NCBI GenBank assembly: GCA_947311815.1
Contig: CAMZMA010000026.1
Coordinates: forward strand, 1-15,682
Direction of reading: 5' to 3'
Length of the DNA stretch: 15,682 bases
Source of the DNA: an uncultured Flavobacteriaceae bacterium
GTDB taxonomy: Bacteria > Bacteroidota > Bacteroidia > Flavobacteriales > Flavobacteriaceae
Shown: piece after piece, positions 5,661 to 12,576 of the stretch
Layout of the letters: every line of letters starts with the position of its first letter
Numbering within the stretch: position 1 is the stretch's first letter
Notes under the pieces: model-generated
The model's input: only the letters and a program-made list of their open reading frames with translations
Databases searched by the model: none
What the model was told of the DNA's origin: nothing
Translations under genes and position numbers: made by a program

Positions 5661-6776
5661 ATGAGCACATTTAAAGACTTAGGCGTTGCCAAAGAATACA
5701 TACAAGGAATTAAAGAATTAGGCATTAAAACACCTACCGAAATTCAAGAAAAAGCCATTCCTATTCTGTTAAAAACCAATACCGATTTTGTAGGTTTAGC
5801 ACAAACAGGTACAGGGAAAACAGCCGCTTTTGGCTTGCCTATTTTGCATAAAATTGATGCAAATAATAAAGCGGTACAAGCCTTAATTTTATCGCCAACA
5901 AGAGAATTGGTGCAACAAATTAAAAAACAACTCTTTAAATTTACAAAATATGTTGATGATAAAATTTTTGTTGAAGCTGTGTATGGAGGAGAAAAAATTG
6001 ATCGTCAAATTAAAAATTTACAACGTACCACACACATAATTGTAGCAACTCCTGGTAGATTAATCGATTTGATTGAAAGAGGCGAAGTAAATCTAAAAGA
6101 AATAAAAATGTTGGTGTTAGATGAAGCTGATGAAATGTTAAGCATGGGTTTTAAGCTCGATTTGAATAGGATTTTAAAATATACCTCAGGAAATAGAAAT
6201 ACTTGGTTGTTTTCGGCAACAATGCCTGATGAAATTCAGAAAATTATTAAAACCTATATGTCTTCATCAGCAAAAAGAGTAGAGATTAATAGAAATTTCT
6301 TGGTAAACGCCAATATTAGTCATCAATATATAAAGACGACGATTAAAGAAAAAACCGATGCGATTATCGATTTCTTAGAAAAACGAAATGCCGAAAGAGG
6401 TATTATTTTTTGCAGAACCAAAGCAGGAACACAAAATTTAGCACATCAATTAAAAGAAGACGGATTCTCAGTAGGTGCATTAGAAGGCGATATGCAACAA
6501 AAAGAGCGAGATAAAGTAATGCGTGCTTTTAAAAATGAAAGCATCCAGTATTTAATTTCTACCGATGTTTCTGCACGCGGAATAGATGTAAGCAATTTAG
6601 CCTTTGTCATTCATCATCAATTACCAGAGCAGTTAGAATATTATACGCACAGAAGCGGAAGAACTGCCCGAGCAGGAAAACGTGGTATTTCTATGGCATT
6701 TGTATTGCCGTATGAAGTAGAAAGAATTCATCAAATTCAAAAAGAATTAAACATTAAATTTACAGAGGTTTCTTAA
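5661..6776 (+). CDS. DEAD-box ATP-dependent RNA helicase, core only
   Basis: All helicase motifs are intact and in order: Q motif PTEIQEKAIP (25-34), motif I AQTGTGKT (47-54), Ia PTREL (79-83), Ib TPGR (130-133), II DEAD (154-157), III SAT (185-187), IV IIFCRT, V ARGID and VI HRSGRTAR. At 371 residues it contains the two RecA-like domains and stops soon after them, without the basic tail or the RNA-binding domain seen in DbpA, CsdA or RhlE relatives. It should unwind short RNA duplexes in the cytoplasm, but which process (ribosome assembly, cold shock, decay) cannot be assigned. A consensus -7 box lies directly upstream, and the next gene begins 12 bases after its stop, so it probably leads a three-gene unit. 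Confidence 0.92.
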   Translation: MSTFKDLGVAKEYIQGIKELGIKTPTEIQEKAIPILLKTNTDFVGLAQTGTGKTAAFGLPILHKIDANNKAVQALILSPTRELVQQIKKQLFKFTKYVDDKIFVEAVYGGEKIDRQIKNLQRTTHIIVATPGRLIDLIERGEVNLKEIKMLVLDEADEMLSMGFKLDLNRILKYTSGNRNTWLFSATMPDEIQKIIKTYMSSSAKRVEINRNFLVNANISHQYIKTTIKEKTDAIIDFLEKRNAERGIIFCRTKAGTQNLAHQLKEDGFSVGALEGDMQQKERDKVMRAFKNESIQYLISTDVSARGIDVSNLAFVIHHQLPEQLEYYTHRSGRTARAGKRGISMAFVLPYEVERIHQIQKELNIKFTEVS

Positions 6777-6788
6777 TCATTATATCCA

Positions 6789-7181
6789 TTGAAAAAGATT
6801 TATTTTGCCATCAGTTATGTCAATAGAAAATTATTTGATAAAGAAATAATAGCTTTAACCGATTTTTTTTCTAAAAAAAATATAGAACTCATGGTTTTTG
6901 TTGATGTGTACAATTTTACCGACAATCAAGAAAAAAAAATGATGCAAGCGGCTTTTAAAGAAATTGATAGTTGCGATGTGTTAATTGCTGAGTTGTCAAC
7001 AAAATCAATAGGAGTAGGGATAGAAATAGGATATGCATACGCAACTAAAACGCCTGTCATTTATCTAAAGAAAAATGAAGCAGCATATTCAACAACAGCA
7101 GCAGGTTGTTCAAAAACAACCATTAATTATACCCATGTAAAAGATTTATTAAAACATATTCATAAAGCTTTTTTTAAATGA
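6789..7181 (+). CDS. Nucleoside 2-deoxyribosyltransferase-like protein (TTG start)
   Basis: The 130-residue protein starts MKKIYFAISYVNRKLFDKE and contains SCDVLIAELSTKSIGVGIEIGYAYATKTPVIYL (61-93). This matches the nucleoside 2-deoxyribosyltransferase fold (also DNPH1/Rcl), in which the Asp of the CDV-type strand and the Glu of GxGxExGYA (E79 here) form the active site. Family enzymes transfer or hydrolyse the N-glycosidic bond of deoxynucleosides or their monophosphates. The N-terminal half is shorter than in characterised enzymes, so substrate and even activity are uncertain. The TTG at 6789 is chosen because the strand MKKIYFA is needed for the fold and the next Met is residue 35. Its stop overlaps the ATG of the following gene (ATGA). 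Confidence 0.68.
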   Translation: MKKIYFAISYVNRKLFDKEIIALTDFFSKKNIELMVFVDVYNFTDNQEKKMMQAAFKEIDSCDVLIAELSTKSIGVGIEIGYAYATKTPVIYLKKNEAAYSTTAAGCSKTTINYTHVKDLLKHIHKAFFK

Positions 7182-7798
7182 ATGTAATTTACTTTTTAGA
7201 CATACTCGGTACGTTCGCTTTTGCAATAAGTGGCGCTTTGGTAGCGTCTAAAAAAGAGTTTGATTTATTTGGTGTTATTATCATTGCTTTTGCAACTGCA
7301 GTAGGAGGCGGAATGCTTAGAGATGTATTAATTAATGCGCATCCCATAAATTGGATTGGAGATTTAAATTATGTTTGGACCATTTTTGCAGCAGTAATTT
7401 TTACCTTTCTTTTTAAAAGTAAAATTGCACCTTTAAGTAAAACAATGTTTTTGTTTGACACCATCGGAATTGGCGTTTTTACTTTATTAGGAACACAAAA
7501 ATCATTATTAATTGGTTTACACCCGTTTGTAGCCTTAATTATGGGGATGATTTCTGCCGTAATGGGCGGTGTTATTAGAGATATTTTAACCAATGATGTA
7601 CCGCTAATTTTTAAAAAAGAAATTTATGCATCAGCTTGTTTAGCAGGCGGAAGTGTATATTTAGGAACGTATTATTTAGGATTGTCAGAAAATATTCAAT
7701 TTATAACTACTATTTTAGTCGTGGTAATTATTAGATTAATTGCTGTTAAATATCATTTGCAATTGCCAAAAATTAAAGATGATTTATTTACAAAATAA
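7178..7798 (+). CDS. TRIC / UPF0126 family membrane protein (YicG/YadS-like)
   Basis: The 206-residue protein is almost wholly hydrophobic, with about seven membrane segments arranged as two repeats. Each repeat carries the family glycine-rich kink and Arg-Asp motif: FATAVGGGMLRDVL (38-51) and MISAVMGGVIRDIL (123-136), the second followed by PLIFKKEIYA. Prokaryotic TRIC proteins form trimeric monovalent cation channels in structural studies, and related bacterial UPF0126 proteins have been linked to small-molecule uptake such as glycine; which applies here is unknown. It shares four bases with the preceding gene. It is followed by 221 bases without a gene, in which no terminator was seen. Confidence 0.9.
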   Translation: MNVIYFLDILGTFAFAISGALVASKKEFDLFGVIIIAFATAVGGGMLRDVLINAHPINWIGDLNYVWTIFAAVIFTFLFKSKIAPLSKTMFLFDTIGIGVFTLLGTQKSLLIGLHPFVALIMGMISAVMGGVIRDILTNDVPLIFKKEIYASACLAGGSVYLGTYYLGLSENIQFITTILVVVIIRLIAVKYHLQLPKIKDDLFTK

Positions 7799-7988
7799 GG
7801 CAATTATGAATGTTAATCGACAAGATGTAAGACCGTTTCACTATTAGACAAAAGACAAAAGACTTGATTGTAACTATTTGATAAATTATTTTTTTTGATA
7901 GAATCATAAAATTAAGAAAATAGAAAAATAAGGAATCTATTTAAAAAAATCTCAATATCTTGTTAAACACATCTTTTTAAAGTTGATA

Positions 7989-7996
7989 TAACTTTT
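7989..7996 (+). promoter_or_regulatory. Possible -7 box of the MaoC-like gene
   Basis: TAACTTTT matches TAnnTTTG except for its last base and lies 23 bases before the start codon at 8020. A TTG at 7960-7962 exists but the 26-base spacer is longer than the usual 19-21. The rest of 7799-8019 is A/T-rich and holds only a short period-8 run (AGACAAAAGACAAAAGACT, 7846-7864). Confidence 0.3.
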
Positions 7997-8019
7997 AATC
8001 GGACAAAAATGAAAAAAAC

Positions 8020-8484
8020 ATGAAAAAATTACAGTTTAAAAATTTAGCCGAATTCAAATCAATAGCAGGAAAAGAATTGCCAATAGGCGAGTGGTACACC
8101 ATTACACAACAAATGATTACCGATTTTGCCAATGCCACAGGCGATAAACAATGGATTCATATTGATGAAGAACGTGCTGCAAAAGAATCGCCTTTTAAAT
8201 GTACTGTTGCTCACGGATTTATGTCGGTTTCTATGATTTCTAAAATGCTAGAAAATGCTTTTGAAGTAAAAAGTATAAAAATGGGCTTAAATTACGGATT
8301 GAATAAAGTCCGTTTTCCAAATCCTGTTCTTGTAAATAGTCAATTACGAATGATTAGTAGCGTAAAAAGTATTGAACCTTTAGGCGAAAATGGCGTAAAA
8401 GTAACCGTTTCTTGTACAATAGAAATTAAAGGGCAAGAAAAACCAGCTTGTGTAGCAGAATTTTTGGTGGCTTTGTTTGAATAA
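8020..8484 (+). CDS. MaoC-like (R)-specific enoyl-CoA hydratase / dehydratase
   Basis: The 154-residue hotdog protein contains the hydratase 2 motif FANATGDKQWIHIDEERA (36-53) with the catalytic pair D42 and H47, followed by the conserved TVAHGFMSVSM (62-72). Relatives such as PhaJ add water across trans-2-enoyl-CoA to give (R)-3-hydroxyacyl-CoA; others act as fatty-acid dehydratases. The substrate cannot be read from the sequence, and no polyhydroxyalkanoate or fatty-acid genes are near. ATG 8020 is chosen as it starts the frame and fits the family N-terminus (MKKLQFKNLAEFKSIAGKEL). An upstream ATG at 8009 opens only a four-codon frame (Met-Lys-Lys-Thr-stop) whose TGA overlaps this ATG. Confidence 0.88.
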   Translation: MKKLQFKNLAEFKSIAGKELPIGEWYTITQQMITDFANATGDKQWIHIDEERAAKESPFKCTVAHGFMSVSMISKMLENAFEVKSIKMGLNYGLNKVRFPNPVLVNSQLRMISSVKSIEPLGENGVKVTVSCTIEIKGQEKPACVAEFLVALFE

Positions 8485-8548
8485 TAAAAAATAATAAAAT
8501 TGATTTTGTATTTGTTTTAGAATTGATAAATTGCATCAAATAATCATT

Positions 8549-9100
8549 ATGATAGATTCAAAAATACTTCTTTTTACTTGTGCTGTTCTTTTATCGATTC
8601 AAATACATGCACAAAACACTCAAATTGCTGAAGGATATGACAAAATAACGTTAGATGGGCAAACGGCGTATATGAACTTGGTTACTGGCGAAGTATCTTA
8701 CACGCTTCCTAAAGCCAAAGCAACAAAAAAAATAGCGAAAAAAGAAGAAGCAGAATACAATCCGTTTATCACTCATTTTGTGCAAAAAGGAGAAACCTTG
8801 TATAAAATTGCTCGAAAATACAAAATTAGTATTCAAGATATTTACAAATACAACAATGCTAACGCAAATGACCATTTATATGTTGGACAAGAAATTGTTG
8901 TGGGGTTAAAAAAAATAAATAAAAAAACGATAAATGATTCTAAAAAGCTAATTGTTCCTTTTAAATATCACAAAGTAAAACCCAATGAAACATTGTATAG
9001 AATTGCTTTAAAAAACCATATTTCTGTACAAAAATTAAAAGCATTAAATAATTTACAATCAAATACTATTTTTGTGGGACAAAAATTAAAAGTGCAGTAA
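8549..9100 (+). CDS. Secreted protein with two LysM domains
   Basis: The 183-residue product has a signal peptide (MIDSKILLFTCAVLLSIQIHA, cleavage before Gln22). The frame extends to a TTG at 8531, but the ATG at 8549 puts the signal peptide at the very N-terminus. A short unassigned region (DGQTAYMNLVTGEVSYTLPK) and a basic linker precede LysM 1 (about 76-118: THFVQKGETLYKIARKYKIS, then NANDHLYVGQEIVV) and LysM 2 (about 141-183: YHKVKPNETLYRIALKNHIS, then SNTIFVGQKLKVQ). LysM domains bind N-acetylglucosamine-containing glycans, chiefly peptidoglycan, so this is likely a periplasmic or cell-surface peptidoglycan-binding protein. No enzymatic domain is fused. It may serve as an adaptor; the partner is unknown. 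Confidence 0.88.
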   Translation: MIDSKILLFTCAVLLSIQIHAQNTQIAEGYDKITLDGQTAYMNLVTGEVSYTLPKAKATKKIAKKEEAEYNPFITHFVQKGETLYKIARKYKISIQDIYKYNNANANDHLYVGQEIVVGLKKINKKTINDSKKLIVPFKYHKVKPNETLYRIALKNHISVQKLKALNNLQSNTIFVGQKLKVQ

Positions 9101-9222
9101 AAAAACTGAATTATTTTTGTAATTCGACCTAAAAATAGGAAATGAATTTAAGAATATTGAGTTCAGTAGGTGTTTACATCATTCAAATCTTCTCTCTATC
9201 AATAATTTTGTTTTGTAAATTT

Positions 9223-9324
9223 GTAGTCGTTTCGGTGATTGAGCATAGTTGTTTTGGTGATTGAGCGTAGTCGTTTTGGTGATTGAGCGTAGTCGTTTTG
9301 GTGATTGAGCGTAGTCGAAATCAC
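9223..9324. repeat. Four tandem 22-bp repeats plus a partial unit, overlapping the argS stop codon
   Basis: Units occupy 9223-9244, 9245-9266, 9267-9288 and 9289-9310, each containing TTTTGGTGATTGAGC or a one-base variant, and a partial unit GTAGTCGAAATCAC runs to 9324. The third and fourth units are identical and the first two differ at one or a few bases. GTGATT (9301-9306) and AATCAC (9319-9324) can pair, so the last unit forms a small hairpin. The TCAC at its end supplies the complement of the argS TGA stop (9321-9323). The sequence resembles the short interspersed GAGCGTAGTCGAAA-type elements seen in flavobacterial intergenic regions. Confidence 0.8.
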
Positions 9325-11096
9325 ATTCTCTCAGGAACTTGAATCCCTAATAAACTAAATGCAGATTTTATGGTGTCTGCCACTTTTTTAGACAATTGTA
9401 CTCTCAAAATTTTCTTATCGATGTTTTCTTCGCCTAAAATATGTACATTTTGGTAAAAAGAGTTGAATTCTTTTACCAAATCATACGTGTAATTGGCAAT
9501 AACTGCGGGCGAATAATTACCAGCTGCTTGTTGTATAATTTCAGGATATAATTCTAATTGCTTGATTAATTCTTTTTCCTTCGGATGTAAATCTGTACTT
9601 ACTTGTGCACTATAATCAAACGTTGCTTTTCGTAAAATAGATTGAATTCTAGCAAAGGTATATTGAATAAAAGGACCTGTGTTTCCTTGAAAGTCTACCG
9701 AAGCTTTTGGATCAAACAAAATACGTTTTTTAGGATCTACTTTTAAGATAAAATATTTTAAAGCACCTAAACCAATTATTTTATACAAGGTTTCTTTTTC
9801 ATCGTTAGAATATCCTTCTAATTTACCCAATTCTTGCGATATGGCTTTGGCAGTAGCACTCATTTCATCCATTAAATCATCAGCATCAACCACAGTGCCT
9901 TCTCTCGATTTCATTTTTCCAGAAGGTAAATCTACCATTCCGTAACTTAAATGATAGAGCTGAGAAGCCCAATCGTATCCTAATTTTTTAAGGATTAAAA
10001 ACAGTACTTTAAAATGATAATCTTGCTCGTTACCAACCGTATACACCATACCGCCAACATTGGTAAAATCTTTTGCTCGTTGTATGGCTGTACCAATATC
10101 TTGCGTCATATATACCGCAGTTCCATCAGAACGGAGTACAATTTTTTCGTCCAAACCTTCGTCTGTTAAATCGCACCAAACCGAACCGTCTTCTTTTTTA
10201 TAAAACACGCCTTTTTTGATGCCTTCTGCTACAACATCCTTTCCTAATAAATAAGTGTTGCTTTCAAAATACAAGGTGTCAAAATCAACGCCCATATTTT
10301 TGTAGGTAACTTCAAATCCGTCATACACCCATTGATTCATGGTTTTCCAAAGCGTAACAATTTCTTTATCACCAGCTTCCCATTGTAATAGCATTTGTTG
10401 TGCTTCGAGTAGAAGTGGGGCTTGTTTTTTAGCGTCTTCTTCAGAAATACCAGATACAACTAAGTTGGCGATTTCTTTTTTATATTCTTGGTCAAATTTC
10501 ACATAATAATTACCCACCAATTTATCGCCTTTTAAACCTGTTGATGTGGGTGTTTCTCCGTTTCCGTATTTTTTCCAAGCCAACATCGACTTACAAATAT
10601 GGATTCCTCGATCATTAATAATTTGGGTTTTAATTACTTTTTTACCCGATGCTTTTAAGATTTCTGCTACCGAATATCCTAATAAATTATTACGAACATG
10701 TCCTAAATGTAGCGGTTTGTTGGTGTTTGGCGATGAATATTCTACCATTACAGATTTTTCATCTGCCGTAGGCGATGTAAATCCGTAGCTAGTATTTGTG
10801 TAAATTTCTTGAAATAATTGGGTGTAAAAAGCATCATCAATCACCAGATTTAAAAAACCTTTTACCACATTAAAATTGGTGATTTCTGTAACATTTTTTA
10901 CTAAATAGGTACCTAAATCTGTCCCAATTTGTACAGGATTTCCTTTTTTGTAACGCAACATAGGGAAAACAACTACGGTAATATCTCCTTCAAATTCTTT
11001 GCGAGTTGCTTGAAATTCTACAGTGGGTATTTCTATATTGTACAAGCTCTTAAAAGCTTCTTTTACCTTTGTGGTGATGACAGATTGTATGTTCAT
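9321..11096 (-). CDS. argS: Arginyl-tRNA synthetase
   Basis: The 591-residue class I synthetase charges tRNA-Arg in the cytoplasm. Visible landmarks are the N-terminal ArgS domain (about 1-100, including RKEFEGDITVVVFP), the HIGH-type motif SSPNTNKPLHLGHVRNNLLG (121-140, HLGH at 130-133), SDGTAVYMTQDIG (323-335), YTVGNEQDYHFKVLF (352-366), the KMSKS-type loop PSGKMKSREGT (391-401) and the C-terminal anticodon-binding helical bundle with FIQYTFARI, ending GIQVPERM. The frame extends eight codons further to a TTG at 11120, but ATG 11096 fits the family start MNIQS. The stop codon lies inside the tandem repeat. It diverges from the YkgJ-type gene over a 76-bp gap. Confidence 0.96.
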   Translation of the reverse strand: MNIQSVITTKVKEAFKSLYNIEIPTVEFQATRKEFEGDITVVVFPMLRYKKGNPVQIGTDLGTYLVKNVTEITNFNVVKGFLNLVIDDAFYTQLFQEIYTNTSYGFTSPTADEKSVMVEYSSPNTNKPLHLGHVRNNLLGYSVAEILKASGKKVIKTQIINDRGIHICKSMLAWKKYGNGETPTSTGLKGDKLVGNYYVKFDQEYKKEIANLVVSGISEEDAKKQAPLLLEAQQMLLQWEAGDKEIVTLWKTMNQWVYDGFEVTYKNMGVDFDTLYFESNTYLLGKDVVAEGIKKGVFYKKEDGSVWCDLTDEGLDEKIVLRSDGTAVYMTQDIGTAIQRAKDFTNVGGMVYTVGNEQDYHFKVLFLILKKLGYDWASQLYHLSYGMVDLPSGKMKSREGTVVDADDLMDEMSATAKAISQELGKLEGYSNDEKETLYKIIGLGALKYFILKVDPKKRILFDPKASVDFQGNTGPFIQYTFARIQSILRKATFDYSAQVSTDLHPKEKELIKQLELYPEIIQQAAGNYSPAVIANYTYDLVKEFNSFYQNVHILGEENIDKKILRVQLSKKVADTIKSAFSLLGIQVPERM

Positions 11097-11117
11097 TGCG
11101 TTTAAAAAATTGAAGCA

Positions 11118-11125
11118 CAAAATTA
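11118..11125 (-). promoter_or_regulatory. argS: Promoter -7 box of argS
   Basis: On the minus strand TAATTTTG matches TAnnTTTG exactly, 21 bases before the ATG at 11096. No -33 TTG at normal spacing. The box lies between the inverted pentamers TGCGT (11097-11101) and ACGCA (11125-11129). Confidence 0.45.
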
Positions 11126-11160
11126 CGCAATTATTTTGATTTTACTCTTTGTATTTTTGA

Positions 11161-11168
11161 TACTTTTG
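11161..11168 (+). promoter_or_regulatory. Promoter -7 box of the YkgJ-type gene, nearly touching its start codon
   Basis: TACTTTTG matches TAnnTTTG exactly and ends four bases before the ATG at 11173. A TTG at 11136-11138 lies 22 bases upstream, close to the usual -33 spacing. If used, transcription would begin at or next to the start codon, giving a leaderless or almost leaderless mRNA. Confidence 0.5.
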
Positions 11169-11172
11169 TAGT

Positions 11173-11670
11173 ATGGAAAAACGACTTTCAGAATTACCAA
11201 AACTTGCCAAAGAAGCCTTAAAAGAAAACAAAAAGTATTTTGCAAAACTAAAAAAACGCACTCCTAAACGATTGGATTTATTGATGCAAGAATTACACGA
11301 TGATGAGTTTGCAAAAACCGATTGTTTAACTTGTGGTAATTGTTGTAAAACGACCAGTCCTATTTTTACAGAACGCGATATTGAACGTATTGCAAAACAT
11401 TTAAAAATGAAAGTCCGTAATTTTATGGAGCAGTATTTAGAGCGAGATTCTGATGATTTTTATGTGTTAAAATCGGCCCCTTGTACTTTCTTTGACGAAC
11501 AAGATAATACGTGTTTTATTTATGATGTTCGCCCTAAAGCGTGTTCAGAATATCCGCATACCAATCGAAGAAAATTTATACAAATTACCGATTTAACCAT
11601 TAAAAACACCGCAATTTGTCCTGCAGCTTATCGTATTGTAGAGAAATTGAAAGAACGATTGCCGTTGTAA
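11173..11670 (+). CDS. YkgJ-family Cys-cluster protein (putative zinc- or iron-chelating)
   Basis: The 165-residue cytoplasmic protein has the YkgJ signature DCLTCGNCCKTT (C51, C54, C57, C58), followed by further conserved cysteines in APCTFFDEQDNTCFIYDVRPKACSEYPHT (C104, C114, C124) and AICPAAY (C149). The arrangement of about eight cysteines suggests binding of zinc or an iron-sulfur cluster; the family is annotated as zinc/iron-chelating and has no established reaction. The N-terminus (LPKLAKEALKENKKYFAKLKKRTPKRLD) is a charged helix found in flavobacterial members and supports the ATG at 11173. The gene is divergent from argS and followed after 43 bases by the second thioredoxin gene, which has its own promoter. 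Confidence 0.85.
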   Translation: MEKRLSELPKLAKEALKENKKYFAKLKKRTPKRLDLLMQELHDDEFAKTDCLTCGNCCKTTSPIFTERDIERIAKHLKMKVRNFMEQYLERDSDDFYVLKSAPCTFFDEQDNTCFIYDVRPKACSEYPHTNRRKFIQITDLTIKNTAICPAAYRIVEKLKERLPL

Positions 11671-11695
11671 AGTTCAATAAAAAACACTATTTTTG
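11665..11695 (+). promoter_or_regulatory. Bacteroidota-type promoter of the second thioredoxin gene
   Basis: TTG at 11665-11667 (the -33 element) and TATTTTTG at 11688-11695 (matching TAnnTTTG) are separated by 20 bases, the normal spacing. The ATG at 11714 follows 18 bases after the box. This is the best complete promoter in the window; the TTG lies within the last codons of the YkgJ-type gene. Confidence 0.62.
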
Positions 11696-11713
11696 AATTA
11701 AAAACAAATAATT

Positions 11714-12550
11714 ATGAAAAAAACTTCGTTCCTTTTAGTCCTTTTTTTAGTAAGTTCATTCTTTGCGAAAGCACAGTTTATGTATTCCTTTTCTGATGCT
11801 CAAAAATTAGCATTGGCTACTAATAAGTTACTATTATTAGATTTTACAGCTTCTTGGTGTGGTCCTTGTAAGGCAATGGATGCGAATACATGGAGCCAAG
11901 AAGAAGTGAAAAAATTGATGAATAATTTTGTGTCTGTAAAAATAGATATTGATGTAGAAAGGTCAATATCAAATAAATATTCTGTGCGTTCTATTCCTAA
12001 TATTTTTATTGTTGAACCAAATGGCGAAGTAATTTTTCAAAGTGTAGGTTATAAGGATAAAAATAAAATGATGAGGATTTTAAAAAAGTATAACAATTTG
12101 TCAACCAAATTTTTACAAAAAGAGTTGTTTGCTTATTTTAAAAAACACTCTGGCGATAATGCTTTACAATTGACAGAAAAATATTTTGATTATAGTGTGT
12201 TTGTTGATAAAAAATTAAGAGGTAGTTTTTTAAAAATAGCGGATAGTTATTTGAAACAAACAAAAAAGCTTTTTAAAAAAGAAGGAAATAAACACAAAAA
12301 AGAACAACGTATTCAGTTATTATACATATACAAAAATCTTATAAAAGGGAAATATGATAAAGTTTTAAAGTCTTTAGATAAAGATTTTAAAAAGGATAAA
12401 ATAGAAACAGATAATAAGCCTCTATATGATTTTTTACACTTTTGTTCGTATAATAAGTTAAAAGATAAAGAAAATGCCAAAAAATGGTATGTAGAGCTAG
12501 CAAAATTTAAAGATTCAAAATTATGGTTGTTAAAATCTAGGAAGATTTAA
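11714..12550 (+). CDS. Exported thioredoxin-fold protein with long helical C-terminal extension
   Basis: The 278-residue protein has a signal peptide (1-20, AKA before Gln21), a thioredoxin domain (about 25-125) with the canonical WCGPC site (C49, C52) and the cis-proline segment RSIPNIFIV (P95). This is followed by about 150 Lys-rich, mostly helical residues (FLQKELFAYFKKHSGDNALQLTEKYF and on) that look like degenerate tetratricopeptide-type helices, though no repeat is clear. The redox site is intact, so it should exchange disulfides in the periplasm. The extension probably binds a partner. It shares the general design of the first thioredoxin gene but is not in an operon with an obvious substrate; it meets namZ tail to tail with a 26-bp gap and no visible terminator. 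Confidence 0.88.
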   Translation: MKKTSFLLVLFLVSSFFAKAQFMYSFSDAQKLALATNKLLLLDFTASWCGPCKAMDANTWSQEEVKKLMNNFVSVKIDIDVERSISNKYSVRSIPNIFIVEPNGEVIFQSVGYKDKNKMMRILKKYNNLSTKFLQKELFAYFKKHSGDNALQLTEKYFDYSVFVDKKLRGSFLKIADSYLKQTKKLFKKEGNKHKKEQRIQLLYIYKNLIKGKYDKVLKSLDKDFKKDKIETDNKPLYDFLHFCSYNKLKDKENAKKWYVELAKFKDSKLWLLKSRKI

Positions 12551-12576
12551 GTACAAATAATTTGATTTCTATTTAA

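Noticed and set aside
8651..8875. Minus-strand open frame of 74 codons
   Set aside because: It lies antisense within the LysM gene, without signal, motif or promoter; a shadow of an A-rich coding strand.
9108..9125. Hairpin GAATTA/TAATTC after the LysM gene as a terminator
   Set aside because: The stem is six A/T-rich pairs and no T run follows.
9216..9223. TAAATTTG promoter box on the + strand
   Set aside because: No + strand gene follows before 11173 and no -33 element is present; in this A/T-rich DNA it is probably chance.
9223..9324. CRISPR array
   Set aside because: The units are contiguous with no spacers between them and no cas genes are present.
10546..10788. + strand open frame of 80 codons
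   Set aside because: It is antisense to the argS catalytic domain (HLGH region) and shows no family pattern.
11097..11120. Eight-codon N-terminal extension of argS from a TTG at 11120
   Set aside because: The family begins at MNIQS; the extension would also overlap the matched -7 box at 11118-11125.
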